This document shows positions 16,535 through 24,806 of a stretch of 64,000 nt of DNA, piece after piece. Both the position numbers and the translations under genes were made by a program. The notes under the pieces are model-generated. The model ran no database searches. It was not told the origin of the DNA and saw nothing but the letters and a program-made list of their open reading frames with translations. Position 1 is the first letter of the stretch. Each line of letters starts with the position of its first letter. This stretch comes from an uncultured Eubacterium sp. (lineage in GTDB: Bacteria > Bacillota > Clostridia > Oscillospirales > Acutalibacteraceae): positions 238,220-302,219 of the forward strand of contig NZ_CAKTGT010000002.1 in the NCBI RefSeq assembly GCF_934561735.1. Reading direction: 5' to 3'.

Positions 16535-17617
16535 TTAAATTAAATTTCTGACCTCTCTTGCAAGATAAAACGAACCGCAAACAAGTTTGAAATTTTTGTC
16601 CTGCTTTGCGAGTGCCACAGCTTCGTTTGAACTGTCAACAGCAACAACATCGTTGCAATATTTTTGTGCAAGATGCTTCAACTCGTCGGCAGGCATAGAA
16701 CGGGGATTGTCGGGTGTTGTGGTGATAATTCTGTTCAAATGCGGAGCAATGATTGACAGATAGCCGTCAACATCCTTGTCTTTCATCATACCGATAACGG
16801 CGGTCACTTTTCCGTTTGGAAGATACGGTTCAAGAGCCTGTGCGCCGTTTTTATTGTGTGCACCGTCAAGCATAACAGAGCCGATATATTCCTGCCTTGC
16901 AGGCAACTCGGCACATTGTTCCACAGTTGGAACACCTAACAATTTAAGCACGGCATTTGCGGTTGCAAGGTTGTTTTTCTTGAAATTGCCCTGTTCCCTG
17001 ACCTTAATAAGATTTTTGCATTTGTCCTCAAAAATATGTTCAACATTCTGGTTGGGATACAGAACACAAGTGGAAATTTTGCGAAGAATTCCGCTCTTTT
17101 CTTCTGCAATCCGCTCAACAGTATCACCCAAAAACGCAGTGTGGTCGAGCGAAATTGAAGTTATAACAGAAATGTTTGACTGCTCGACATTGGTGCTGTC
17201 GCCTTTGCCGCCCATTCCGCACTCAACAACTGCATAATCAACCTTGCTGTCGGCAAAATATTTGTACATAATTGCGGTCAAAAATTCAAATTCCGTGCAA
17301 TCGTTGTTCTTGTATTCATCTACATAAGAAGCAAATTCTTCCTTTGAAATAAAATCATTGTTAATTTGAATTTGCTCTCGATAATCATCAATCCACGGAG
17401 ATGAAAAAAGACCGACTTTGTTTCCTGAATCTATCAAGGCATTGTTGATTGTTTTGGCAACCGTACCTTTTCCGTTTGTGCCTGCAATATGAATAATCTT
17501 TATGTCGTTTTGCGGATTGCCCATAGTTTCAAGCAGGTTTATAATACGAGTAAGCCCCGGCATAATGCCGAGGCTTTGTTTACCCAATATGAAGTTTAGT
17601 GCTTCATCATAAATCAT
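16535..17617 (-). CDS. folC: Folylpolyglutamate synthase/dihydrofolate synthase (short form)
   Basis: 360 residues of the Mur ligase-like family. The P-loop is AGTNGKGTV (near residue 45), followed by LFSSPW, the ECGMGGKGDSTN metal-site region and SLDHTAFLGDT; the C-terminal domain has LDGAHN and TPDNPRSMPADEL. It adds glutamate to dihydropteroate and/or to folates. It is some 60-70 residues shorter than typical FolC of about 430, apparently in the middle, where the segment after VLYPNQNVE is compact. It overlaps the valS stop by 4 bases, a common valS-folC arrangement in Firmicutes. Confidence 0.92.
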   Translation of the reverse strand: MIYDEALNFILGKQSLGIMPGLTRIINLLETMGNPQNDIKIIHIAGTNGKGTVAKTINNALIDSGNKVGLFSSPWIDDYREQIQINNDFISKEEFASYVDEYKNNDCTEFEFLTAIMYKYFADSKVDYAVVECGMGGKGDSTNVEQSNISVITSISLDHTAFLGDTVERIAEEKSGILRKISTCVLYPNQNVEHIFEDKCKNLIKVREQGNFKKNNLATANAVLKLLGVPTVEQCAELPARQEYIGSVMLDGAHNKNGAQALEPYLPNGKVTAVIGMMKDKDVDGYLSIIAPHLNRIITTTPDNPRSMPADELKHLAQKYCNDVVAVDSSNEAVALAKQDKNFKLVCGSFYLAREVRNLI

Positions 17618-20319
17618 TGCTGTGCGATTTCCTCGATTGACTTTTTAATCTGTGCAATCTTTTCTTCAAGTTTTGCAGCGTCATCTTTATTTTGCTGAAC
17701 AACCTTTTCAGGTGCCTTGTTTACAAATCCCGGATTGTTAAGCTTTTTATTGATGAACTCAAGCTTATCCTCTGCTGTTGCAAGTTCTTTTTCAAGACGC
17801 TTCTTTTCTGCTTCAAAGTCTACCAAATCACCGAGAGGGATATATACCTTTGCGTCATCTGTGATAATAGTAACAACATTGCCGAGGTCACCGAAAGATT
17901 CGCTTACTTCAACTTCGTTTGCATACGCAAGACGCTTTACAAAGTCAACACCGTTTGAGAATGTTGCAATATTTGAAGTTTCGATATAAACTTTTGACTT
18001 CTTTGATGGAGGAATGTTCATCTCTGCTCTGCGGTTACGAATTGCACGAATGGAAGCCATAATCTTTTCCATTTCCGATTCGTCAGCCTCAAATGTGAGT
18101 GACTCATCAAACTTGCACCACTGTGATACCATAATAGACTCTGTATCGTGCGGAATAGCCTGATAAATTTCTTCTGTAATAAATGGCATAAACGGATGGA
18201 GAAGCTTCAAGATATAAGTAAGAACAAACACCAATACAGCCTTTGCATCTTCCTTGGCACTTTCGTCGTCACCCTGAAGTCTGATTTTTGCGATTTCAAT
18301 ATACCAATCGCAGAAAACATCCCAAATAAAGTCATATAGCTTTTGAACTGCTATACCAAGCTCGTACTTATCAAGATTTTCAGTTACCTCTTTTGCGAGA
18401 GAATTAGCCTTTGAAACAATCCACTTATCTTCAATAAGAAGGTTTTGAGGAAGTCCGTTGTACTTATAATCATCACCGAGATACATAAGAACAAATCTTG
18501 CGGCGTTCCAAAGTTTGTTAGCAAAGTTACGGGAAGCCATAACCTTGTCATCGGAGAAACGCATATCATTTCCCGGTGAATTACCTGTTGCAAGAGTGAA
18601 GCGGAGTGCATCTGCACCGTACTTATCAATAATCTCAAGAGGGTCAATACCGTTGCCGAGCGACTTACTCATCTTTCTGCCCTGTGCATCACGAACAAGA
18701 CCGTGAATAAGTACGGTATTAAACGGTGCTTTATCGGTGTATGCAAGCCCTGAGAAAATCATTCTTGAAACCCAGAAGCCGATAATATCATAGCCTGTAA
18801 CAAGAGTGTTTGTTGGATAATAATGCTTCAAATCCTCTGTTTCATCAGGCCAACCGAGAGTTGAGAACGGCCACAATGCCGATGAGAACCATGTGTCGAG
18901 TGTGTCAGGGTCTTGCTTGATATTCTTACTGCCGCACTTTGTACATTCGCAAAGATCGGTTTTTGAAACCATAGTTGCACCGCAATCATCGCAGTACCAC
19001 GCAGGGATTCTGTGACCCCACCAAAGCTGACGGGAAATGCACCAATCTCTTGTGCCACGCATCCAGCTCATATAGTTTTTCTTAAATCTTTCGGGAACAA
19101 ACTTTATGTCGCCGTTTTCAACTGCATCAATAGCAGGACCTGCAAGAGGGTCCATCTTTACAAACCATTGCTTTGAAACCATCGGTTCAATCGTTGAATG
19201 GCAACGATAACAAGTGCCTACATCGTGCTTGAGCGGCTCAATTTCTTTGATATAACCGCCTGCTTCAAGGTCGGCAACAATAGCTTTTCTTGCTTCAAGA
19301 GTTGTCATACCTGCATATTTGCCGCAGTCAAGAACTTCAGGTTCATTTTGTGTTGCTCTGCCTGAAGCAAAAATTTCATCGGCAACAGCCTTGTCCTTTG
19401 CACCTGTCATATGTCCGTCATATGTGAAAGTACGAACAATAGGAAGATTATGACGAAGTCCAACTTCAAAGTCGTTAGGGTCGTGTGCAGGAGTAATCTT
19501 TACAACACCTGTACCCTTTGTCATATCGGCGTGTTCATCGCATACAATAGGAATTTCCTTGTTAAGAAGCGGAAGAATAACATGGCAACCGTGGAGATGT
19601 GCGTATCTTGGATCGTCACCGTTAATAGCTACCGCTGTATCGCCAAGCATAGTTTCGGGTCTTGTTGTTGCAAGTTCAAGTTTTTCGCCTGTTTCCTTAA
19701 CGGTGTAAAGAAGATGCCAGAAATTGCCCTCTTTTTCCTCATATTCAACCTCGGCATCCGAAATTGAAGTGTTGCAATGAGGGCACCAGTTTACCATTCT
19801 GTTGCCACGATAAATCAAATCTTTGTCATAAAGTCCAACGAACACCTCACGAACAGCCTTTGAGCAACCCTCGTCAAGAGTAAAGCGTTCTCTGTCCCAG
19901 TCGCAAGAAGAACCCATCTTTTTGAGCTGTTCAATGATTCTGCCGCCGTATTGTTTTTTCCAATCCCAGGCGCGCTCAAGGAACTTTTCTCTGCCCAAAT
20001 CCTCTTTGGTAATGCCCTCTTCACGCATTTTTTCAACAATCTTTGCCTCTGTTGCGATTGAAGCGTGGTCTGTGCCCGGAAGCCAAAGGGTGTCATAACC
20101 TGCCATTCTGTGATAACGAACAAGTATATCCTGAAGTGTGTTATCAAGGGCATGTCCCATATGGAGCTGACCCGTGATGTTTGGAGGCGGAATTACGATA
20201 GTATAAGTTTCCTTGCCCTCTTCTCTTTTAGCATGGAAGTATTTGTTTTTGCACCAAAAGTCATAAGTGCGATCCTCAACTTCCGAAGGATTATATTGCT
20301 TTGCAAGTTCTTTTGCCAT
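17614..20319 (-). CDS. valS: Valyl-tRNA synthetase
   Basis: 901 residues. The class Ia signatures are present: HIGH as HMGH at residues 53-56 within PPPNITGQLHMGH, and KMSKS in GRKMSKSLGNGIDP. The editing domain contains TTRPETMLGDTAVA, and the C-terminal coiled-coil arm rich in Lys and Glu is intact (DFEAEKKRLEKELA). The open frame extends to 20397, but that extension lies inside the T-box terminator region; the ATG at 20319 has AGGAG eight bases upstream. Expression is governed by the T-box leader upstream. folC overlaps its stop codon. Confidence 0.97.
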   Translation of the reverse strand: MAKELAKQYNPSEVEDRTYDFWCKNKYFHAKREEGKETYTIVIPPPNITGQLHMGHALDNTLQDILVRYHRMAGYDTLWLPGTDHASIATEAKIVEKMREEGITKEDLGREKFLERAWDWKKQYGGRIIEQLKKMGSSCDWDRERFTLDEGCSKAVREVFVGLYDKDLIYRGNRMVNWCPHCNTSISDAEVEYEEKEGNFWHLLYTVKETGEKLELATTRPETMLGDTAVAINGDDPRYAHLHGCHVILPLLNKEIPIVCDEHADMTKGTGVVKITPAHDPNDFEVGLRHNLPIVRTFTYDGHMTGAKDKAVADEIFASGRATQNEPEVLDCGKYAGMTTLEARKAIVADLEAGGYIKEIEPLKHDVGTCYRCHSTIEPMVSKQWFVKMDPLAGPAIDAVENGDIKFVPERFKKNYMSWMRGTRDWCISRQLWWGHRIPAWYCDDCGATMVSKTDLCECTKCGSKNIKQDPDTLDTWFSSALWPFSTLGWPDETEDLKHYYPTNTLVTGYDIIGFWVSRMIFSGLAYTDKAPFNTVLIHGLVRDAQGRKMSKSLGNGIDPLEIIDKYGADALRFTLATGNSPGNDMRFSDDKVMASRNFANKLWNAARFVLMYLGDDYKYNGLPQNLLIEDKWIVSKANSLAKEVTENLDKYELGIAVQKLYDFIWDVFCDWYIEIAKIRLQGDDESAKEDAKAVLVFVLTYILKLLHPFMPFITEEIYQAIPHDTESIMVSQWCKFDESLTFEADESEMEKIMASIRAIRNRRAEMNIPPSKKSKVYIETSNIATFSNGVDFVKRLAYANEVEVSESFGDLGNVVTIITDDAKVYIPLGDLVDFEAEKKRLEKELATAEDKLEFINKKLNNPGFVNKAPEKVVQQNKDDAAKLEEKIAQIKKSIEEIAQQ

Positions 20320-20341
20320 TTTTTCATCTCCTATAAAAAAT

Positions 20342-20566
20342 AAAAAACGCCTCAAAAAAATGAGGCGAATAAATCCGTGGTACCACTCAAATTGCACAGC
20401 ATAGCGACTGTGCCACTCATTTCCTTAACGCAGAAATACGGACAGGACTACTGTAAGTTCACCCTATCGGCTCATAAGCTACCTTCACACCGTCTGCCTG
20501 CTGACTTACACCACCCGCCAACTCTCTGAAAAACAATCAGGTGTTACTCCTCTTAATCACTGCCTT
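20342..20566 (-). promoter_or_regulatory. T-box riboswitch (valS leader)
   Basis: On the minus strand the leader contains an AGAGAG bulge near 20525, the near-invariant T-box TGGTACCACGG (20385-20375), and a terminator hairpin CGCCTCA...TGAGGCG plus T run at 20367-20342. In Stem I, ACACC pairs with GGTGT and is followed by GAAGGTAGC, placing the specifier GTA (Val) at 20482-20480. Uncharged tRNA-Val would pair with the specifier and the T-box and favour the antiterminator, switching valS on. Confidence 0.93.
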
Positions 20567-20580
20567 TTAATATTGATAGT

Positions 20581-20609
20581 ATCTTACCAAATAAGCGGCT
20601 TTTTGTCAA
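20581..20609 (-). promoter_or_regulatory. Promoter of the valS T-box leader
   Basis: On the minus strand TTGACA (20609-20604), 17 bases, TAAGAT (20586-20581). It lies immediately past the gatD stop and gives a start site just upstream of Stem I. Confidence 0.8.
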
Positions 20610-20612
20610 GGG

Positions 20613-21308
20613 TTATGTAAATCTTGACACGAGAGAATTATGGCACAAATTCTCAAGTTCGTCATCAATGCTTTGCAATTCACCGACGCAAAGTGCTCTT
20701 TTGATAATTTCATCGGCAAGCAAAGGATTTTTCGGCAAAACAGGACCGTGAGCATAAGTGCCGAAAGTGTTTTTGTAAAGTATTCCCTCCGTCTTGTCCT
20801 CACCGTTATTGCCAAAGCCGGTTATCACCTTTCCGAGGGGTTGAAGTTCTTTTGCAAGATAGGTTTTGCCGCCGTGATTTTCAAATCCGACTGTTTTGCC
20901 AAACGGCGAGTCAAAAACAATATTGCCAATCATTCTTTGTTTTGCACATTCCGTAAAAAACGGCAAAGCACCCGTAAGTTCGATTGTTTGAGAATTTAGA
21001 GTTTTATAATATTCTCCGAGAATTTGATAGCCGCCGCAAATTGCAAGCAAAGTTTTACCCGTATTAATATAATAGGTAAGTTCTTCTGATTTGCGGCGAA
21101 TATCTTTGCAAATAAGTTTCATTTCTCTGTCCTGTCCGCCGCCTATGAACATAATATCAAAATTCGGTATTCTGTCCCCTATTCCGACTCCGATTACATC
21201 AACCTTAAAGTTGCGTGCTTCAAGTCGTTTTTTAAGACAAATAATATTGCCGCCGTCACCGTAAAGATTCATCTCATCGGGATACAAATGCACAATTTTT
21301 ACTGCCAA
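20613..21308 (-). CDS. gatD: Lipid II isoglutaminyl synthase, glutamine amidotransferase subunit GatD
   Basis: 231 residues, a class I glutaminase of the CobB/CobQ type. The nucleophile Cys is in LLAICGGYQ (near residue 94) and the catalytic His in GTYAHGPVLP (near residue 188). The opening KIVHLYPDEMNLYGDGGN is typical of GatD. With MurT it amidates the alpha-carboxyl of D-Glu in lipid II to D-isoglutamine. It overlaps murT by 10 bases. The valS leader promoter begins just after its stop. Confidence 0.94.
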   Translation of the reverse strand: MAVKIVHLYPDEMNLYGDGGNIICLKKRLEARNFKVDVIGVGIGDRIPNFDIMFIGGGQDREMKLICKDIRRKSEELTYYINTGKTLLAICGGYQILGEYYKTLNSQTIELTGALPFFTECAKQRMIGNIVFDSPFGKTVGFENHGGKTYLAKELQPLGKVITGFGNNGEDKTEGILYKNTFGTYAHGPVLPKNPLLADEIIKRALCVGELQSIDDELENLCHNSLVSRFT

Positions 21309-22591
21309 AATTCATCACCGCCGAAATTTTCTATCAACATATGCCTCATATTCATCATAGCGGTATAAGAAGCAAAAATAACAAAATCTCTGTTGCCGTT
21401 TTTTATAAGATTAATAACGGTTTGATACTTTTCACCGTCTATAACGGTAGGTGCAACACCGTCATATTTCAGCCTGAGTGCCATATCGTATGCACGCTTG
21501 CCTACGGTATAATTCTTTCTTGACGAAACGCATGTAAAATCAACATCCCATATCCAGCTGACATCTCTGCCGTCGGCATCGTTATCATTAAGTGCAAACA
21601 CACTGTCAAAATCATTGTACTGCCCAAAGGCAAGATGCAGACAATTTGAAAAGCCAACGGGATTTTTAACAAGCATAACCGTGATTTTTTTATTATCATA
21701 ATAAAAGTTTTCCGTTCTGCCGAATGAACCGCCAAACGATTGAAGCGGCAAGAAGTTTAGCTCTGCTATTTTCAAAACACTTGCCGCCGAAAGAAAATTA
21801 TATACATTATATATACCGCCGAGTGCAAGATTTAAACTTTGATTTTCAAGAATAAAAGACGAACCGTGCACATCGGTTGCACACAAATCCGGAGTGGCTC
21901 TTTTATACTTACAATTTTGACAATAAAAATCACCGAGTTGAGCATACATAACACTTTTGTATTTGAGTTTTGCACCGCAACAAGGACAAAACGGAGAATC
22001 GGACGGAACATTGCCTTTGCCGTTACCGTTGACACCAAAAGACACAACATCATTTTTGCAATGGAATTTGAGCGAATATGTAAGCGGACAATCGGCATTG
22101 AGCACAACGGTTGCATTTGGCGAATTTTCTATTCCCTGCTTGATTTTTTCAAATGTTGTGTTAACCTCTGCATACCTGTCAAGCTGGTCACGAAATATAT
22201 TTGTTACAACAATAATTTTTGCATTAATGCAATTTGTAATCAACGGCAAACTATTTTCGTCACATTCAAGCACAGCATAGCGACATTTGGGTTTGCCGAA
22301 AATATTTGAATTTTTAATAAATGCAGTTGTCACTCCGACGAGCATATTTGCTCCGCTTTTATTGATGAAACACGGAATACCGTTGCTTTTCAAACCGTGT
22401 TCAATCATTGCACAAGTTGTTGTTTTGCCGTTTGTTCCCGTAACGCAAATACAGTAAACACCTCTTGAAAGATAAAAAAGTATTCCGGGTTTTAATTTCA
22501 ATGCTAATTTCCCCGGCAAAGAGGTTGCTCCATTGCCTGATATATTGAGTAGTTTTATCAAAATCTTAGACAGCAAAAGTATAATGAACAT
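21299..22591 (-). CDS. murT: Lipid II isoglutaminyl synthase, Mur ligase-like subunit MurT
   Basis: 430 residues. The Mur ligase P-loop is TGTNGKTTT (near residue 51). A four-Cys zinc ribbon (CPCC, about 20 residues, CQNC) is inserted in the middle domain, a MurT hallmark, and the C-terminal DUF1727-type domain carries RDVSWIWDVDF. MurT activates the D-Glu carboxyl with ATP while GatD supplies ammonia. The N-terminus is hydrophobic (MFIILLLSKILIKLL). The 10-base overlap with gatD is typical of the pair. Confidence 0.95.
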   Translation of the reverse strand: MFIILLLSKILIKLLNISGNGATSLPGKLALKLKPGILFYLSRGVYCICVTGTNGKTTTCAMIEHGLKSNGIPCFINKSGANMLVGVTTAFIKNSNIFGKPKCRYAVLECDENSLPLITNCINAKIIVVTNIFRDQLDRYAEVNTTFEKIKQGIENSPNATVVLNADCPLTYSLKFHCKNDVVSFGVNGNGKGNVPSDSPFCPCCGAKLKYKSVMYAQLGDFYCQNCKYKRATPDLCATDVHGSSFILENQSLNLALGGIYNVYNFLSAASVLKIAELNFLPLQSFGGSFGRTENFYYDNKKITVMLVKNPVGFSNCLHLAFGQYNDFDSVFALNDNDADGRDVSWIWDVDFTCVSSRKNYTVGKRAYDMALRLKYDGVAPTVIDGEKYQTVINLIKNGNRDFVIFASYTAMMNMRHMLIENFGGDEFWQ

Positions 22592-22602
22592 ACTAAATTA
22601 TA

Positions 22603-22630
22603 TTGAAATAAAAAATAAATATGATATAAT
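22603..22630 (+). promoter_or_regulatory. Promoter of the inositol-phosphatase-like gene
   Basis: TTGAAA (22603-22608), 16 bases, perfect TATAAT (22625-22630); ATG follows 30 bases later behind a CGGAGA ribosome site. Confidence 0.65.
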
Positions 22631-22659
22631 CGACTTATAAAAATCACGGAGATGATATT

Positions 22660-23427
22660 ATGTTAAACGAAATTATTGAAATAGTAAAAAAAGCAGGAGA
22701 AATATATCGCAGTGCAGGCAATGACCTTGGCATTTGTGAAAAAAGTTCAAGTGTTGACCTCGTTACAAAATATGACAAAAAAATTCAGGACTTTTTATAT
22801 ACCGAGCTTAAAAAAGTTGTTCCCGAAGCACAGCTTTTTGGTGAGGAGGGTGACGGCAACAAGGAACTTACAGACGGTTACTGCTTCATTATTGACCCAA
22901 TCGACGGCACAACAAACTTTATAAAAGGCTTTCAGCACAGTGCAATCAGCGTTGGTCTTGCAAAGGACAAAGAGTTGATCATCGGCGTTGTGCTTGACCC
23001 TGATTTGAACAACCTTTACTATGCCGAAAAAGGCAAAGGTGCATTTTTAAACGGCAAGCCAATCCATGTCGGCGATTGCGATTTGAAAAAAAGTCTTGTT
23101 CTTTTTGGCACTTGTCCATATGAGCACGAACTTGCGCACAAAACATTCAAACTTACAGAAGATGTATTTTATAAAGCTATTGAAGTCAGACGAGGTGGTT
23201 CGGCGGCACTTGACATCTGCTACATTGCGGCCGGAAAAGCCGATTTATATTATGAGCTTATTATTCGCCCTTGGGATTGGGCAGGTGCAACACTTATTTT
23301 GCACGAAGCAGGCGGAATTTGCACACAGGTGAACGGTGATGAACTGAGCCTTAACAAAATTACATCCTATGTTTGCGGAAACAAAAAGAATTTGAAAGAA
23401 TTTTATGAAATATACAACGCTCAATAA
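22660..23427 (+). CDS. Inositol monophosphatase family protein
   Basis: 255 residues of the Li+-sensitive, Mg2+-dependent phosphatase fold. Metal ligands are seen in FGEEGDG (Glu), IIDPIDGTTNFIKG (Asp, Asp) and WDWAGATLILHEAGG (Asp). The substrate may be inositol-1-phosphate, fructose-1,6-bisphosphate or 3'-phosphoadenosine phosphate; the sequence does not decide. Its last 23 bases overlap the start of the radical SAM gene, so the two are coupled. Confidence 0.9.
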   Translation: MLNEIIEIVKKAGEIYRSAGNDLGICEKSSSVDLVTKYDKKIQDFLYTELKKVVPEAQLFGEEGDGNKELTDGYCFIIDPIDGTTNFIKGFQHSAISVGLAKDKELIIGVVLDPDLNNLYYAEKGKGAFLNGKPIHVGDCDLKKSLVLFGTCPYEHELAHKTFKLTEDVFYKAIEVRRGGSAALDICYIAAGKADLYYELIIRPWDWAGATLILHEAGGICTQVNGDELSLNKITSYVCGNKKNLKEFYEIYNAQ

Positions 23428-24280
23428 TTATCTCAAAGAAAGATTTGGCGAAAAGGTCTACAAAATCGCACTTAACGGCGGTTTCACCTGTCCGAACCGT
23501 GACGGAAAAATCGGCACAAGAGGTTGCATATTCTGCTCAAAAGGCGGAAGCGGTGATTTTGCCGAAAGTCCCGACCTGACAATTACAGAGCAAATTGAGA
23601 ATGGAAAAAAGCGACTTGAAAAGAAAATTAAAAACGGCAAATATATTGCATATTTTCAGGCTTTTACAAACACCTATGCACCTGTTGAAAAGTTAAGAGC
23701 GATTTATACCGAAGCGATCAATCACCCCGACATTGTTGCACTTTCAATCGGCACAAGACCCGATTGCCTTGGAAATGATGTACTCGCATTGCTTGATGAA
23801 CTCAACAAAATCAAACCGATATTCGTTGAACTTGGGCTGCAAACAATCAACGAAGATACAGCAAGATATATCCGCAGAGGCTACACGCTTGAAGTTTACG
23901 ACAAAGCAGTTACAGACTTGCACAAAATCGGCATAAATGTGGTTACTCACATCATTTTGGGATTGCCGGGTGAAAGCAAGAACGATATGCTGAAAAGCGT
24001 TGAATATGCGTGCAAAGTTACTGACGGAATAAAACTTCAACTGCTTCACATTCTTAATGGCACAGACCTTGCAAAAGATTATGAGCAGGGCAAATTTGAA
24101 GTGCTGACATTGGAGCAGTACACAGAGATAATAAAGGAATGTGTACAAATCATTCCGGAGAATGTGGTTATCCACCGCCTGACAGGTGACGGGGCAAAAA
24201 AAGACCTGATTGCTCCCCTTTGGTCGGCAGATAAAAAAACAGTGCTCAACACAATAAATCGAGCACTGAAAGGTATATAA
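23405..24280 (+). CDS. Radical SAM protein, YtqA/TIGR01212 type
   Basis: 291 residues. The opening NNYLKERFGEKVYKIALNGGFTCPNRDG and the widely spaced cluster motif CPNRDGKIGTRGCIFC are characteristic of the COG1242 (YtqA, TIGR01212) group, in which the iron-sulfur Cys residues are spaced more widely than the usual CxxxCxxC. The SAM barrel continues with SIGTRPDCLG, FVELGLQTINEDT and HIILGLPGE. The reaction of this group is not established as far as I know. It begins inside the preceding gene. A hairpin (CAGTGCTC/GAGCACTG) lies at its 3' end without a clear T run. Confidence 0.9.
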   Translation: MKYTTLNNYLKERFGEKVYKIALNGGFTCPNRDGKIGTRGCIFCSKGGSGDFAESPDLTITEQIENGKKRLEKKIKNGKYIAYFQAFTNTYAPVEKLRAIYTEAINHPDIVALSIGTRPDCLGNDVLALLDELNKIKPIFVELGLQTINEDTARYIRRGYTLEVYDKAVTDLHKIGINVVTHIILGLPGESKNDMLKSVEYACKVTDGIKLQLLHILNGTDLAKDYEQGKFEVLTLEQYTEIIKECVQIIPENVVIHRLTGDGAKKDLIAPLWSADKKTVLNTINRALKGI

Positions 24281-24334
24281 ATACATAGAGATATTAGCAA
24301 AACACTGATACACTAAAAAAGAGGGGGTGACAAA

Positions 24335-24403
24335 GTGATTGAGCTGATAACAAGTATAGCCAACTTGACAAACTCAATGTTAGCGTTAATAACACAGCGA
24401 TAA
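24335..24403 (+). CDS. Tiny ORF, 22 residues, candidate type I toxin-like peptide
   Basis: The frame starts with GTG and is preceded by a strong GGGGGTGA ribosome site. It reads roughly (M)IELITSIANLTNSMLALITQR. The coding stretch is bracketed by an inverted repeat, AGCCAACTTG near 24356 and CAAGTTGGCT near 24412, so its message would fold into a hairpin. A consensus-like promoter on the opposite strand (24468-24496) points straight at it. These are features of type I toxin-antitoxin loci, but the peptide is less plainly hydrophobic than most such toxins. Function unproven. Confidence 0.4.
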   Translation: MIELITSIANLTNSMLALITQR

Positions 24404-24467
24404 TAACTTACAAGTTGGCTAATGAAAAGTAAAGGAAAGGGAGCCTCGGCTTCCCGACCTCAGCTCC

Positions 24468-24496
24468 ATTATAGCTTAATCACGATTTAAATGCAA
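24468..24496 (-). promoter_or_regulatory. Candidate antisense promoter
   Basis: On the minus strand TTGCAT (24496-24491), exactly 17 bases, perfect TATAAT (24473-24468). A transcript from here would run antisense across the 24335-24403 ORF and its ribosome site, ending near a CTTTTTTAG stretch around 24320. Confidence 0.55.
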
Positions 24497-24574
24497 GTAT
24501 TATCATTAATCATCAGTATTATTGCACTGATAATCAGTATTGCCGCATTTATAAAAATTATCAAAAAGAAATAA
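24491..24574 (+). CDS. Tiny hydrophobic ORF, 27 residues
   Basis: It reads MQVLSLIISIIALIISIAAF followed by IKIIKKK: one continuous hydrophobic helix with a cationic tail, the profile of many type I toxins and small membrane peptides. No ribosome site is visible before the ATG, which coincides with the -35 box of the antisense promoter. It ends 11 bases before the HTH gene. Either a real membrane peptide expressed by readthrough or a chance frame. Confidence 0.4.
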   Translation: MQVLSLIISIIALIISIAAFIKIIKKK

Positions 24575-24585
24575 GGTGTAATTCT

Positions 24586-24756
24586 ATGACAATAAAAGAA
24601 GTACGACAGCAAGCAGGGTTAACGCAAAAAGAGTTATCCGAATGGCTTGAAATTCCCAAACGCACCGTTGAAGATTGGGAAGCCGGTAGGCGGAAATGTC
24701 CAAATTGGTGTGAAAAACTGCTTGTTGAAAAAATTTTAACTTACGAAACAAAATAA
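24586..24756 (+). CDS. Small XRE-like helix-turn-helix protein
   Basis: 56 residues, too short for many gene finders. The sequence VRQQAGLTQKELSEWLEIPKRTVEDWEAGRRKCPNW in full covers a Cro/XRE-type HTH, with LTQKELSEWL as helix 2 and KRTVEDWEAG as the recognition helix. An AAGGTG ribosome site is correctly spaced. Small lone HTH proteins of this type are common in conjugative and phage-derived elements. It is followed by a strong terminator. It could regulate the tiny ORFs just upstream. Confidence 0.75.
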   Translation: MTIKEVRQQAGLTQKELSEWLEIPKRTVEDWEAGRRKCPNWCEKLLVEKILTYETK

Positions 24757-24758
24757 AA

Positions 24759-24806
24759 AAAGCCTACCGCACTTCAATTTGTGTTGTGCGATAGGCTTCT
24801 TTTTTA
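24759..24806. terminator. Bidirectional terminator
   Basis: AAGCCTACCGCAC pairs with GTGCGATAGGCTT, flanked by an A run on one side and a T run on the other. It closes both the HTH gene (plus) and the polyvalent-protein remnant (minus). Confidence 0.8.

Noticed and set aside
20320..20397. 26-residue N-terminal extension of valS
   Set aside because: It is read through the T-box terminator hairpin; the ATG at 20319 has the ribosome site and matches the family start.
21839..22309. 156-residue plus-strand ORF opposite murT
   Set aside because: Shadow of murT, Cys/Ile/Asn-rich and without a ribosome site.
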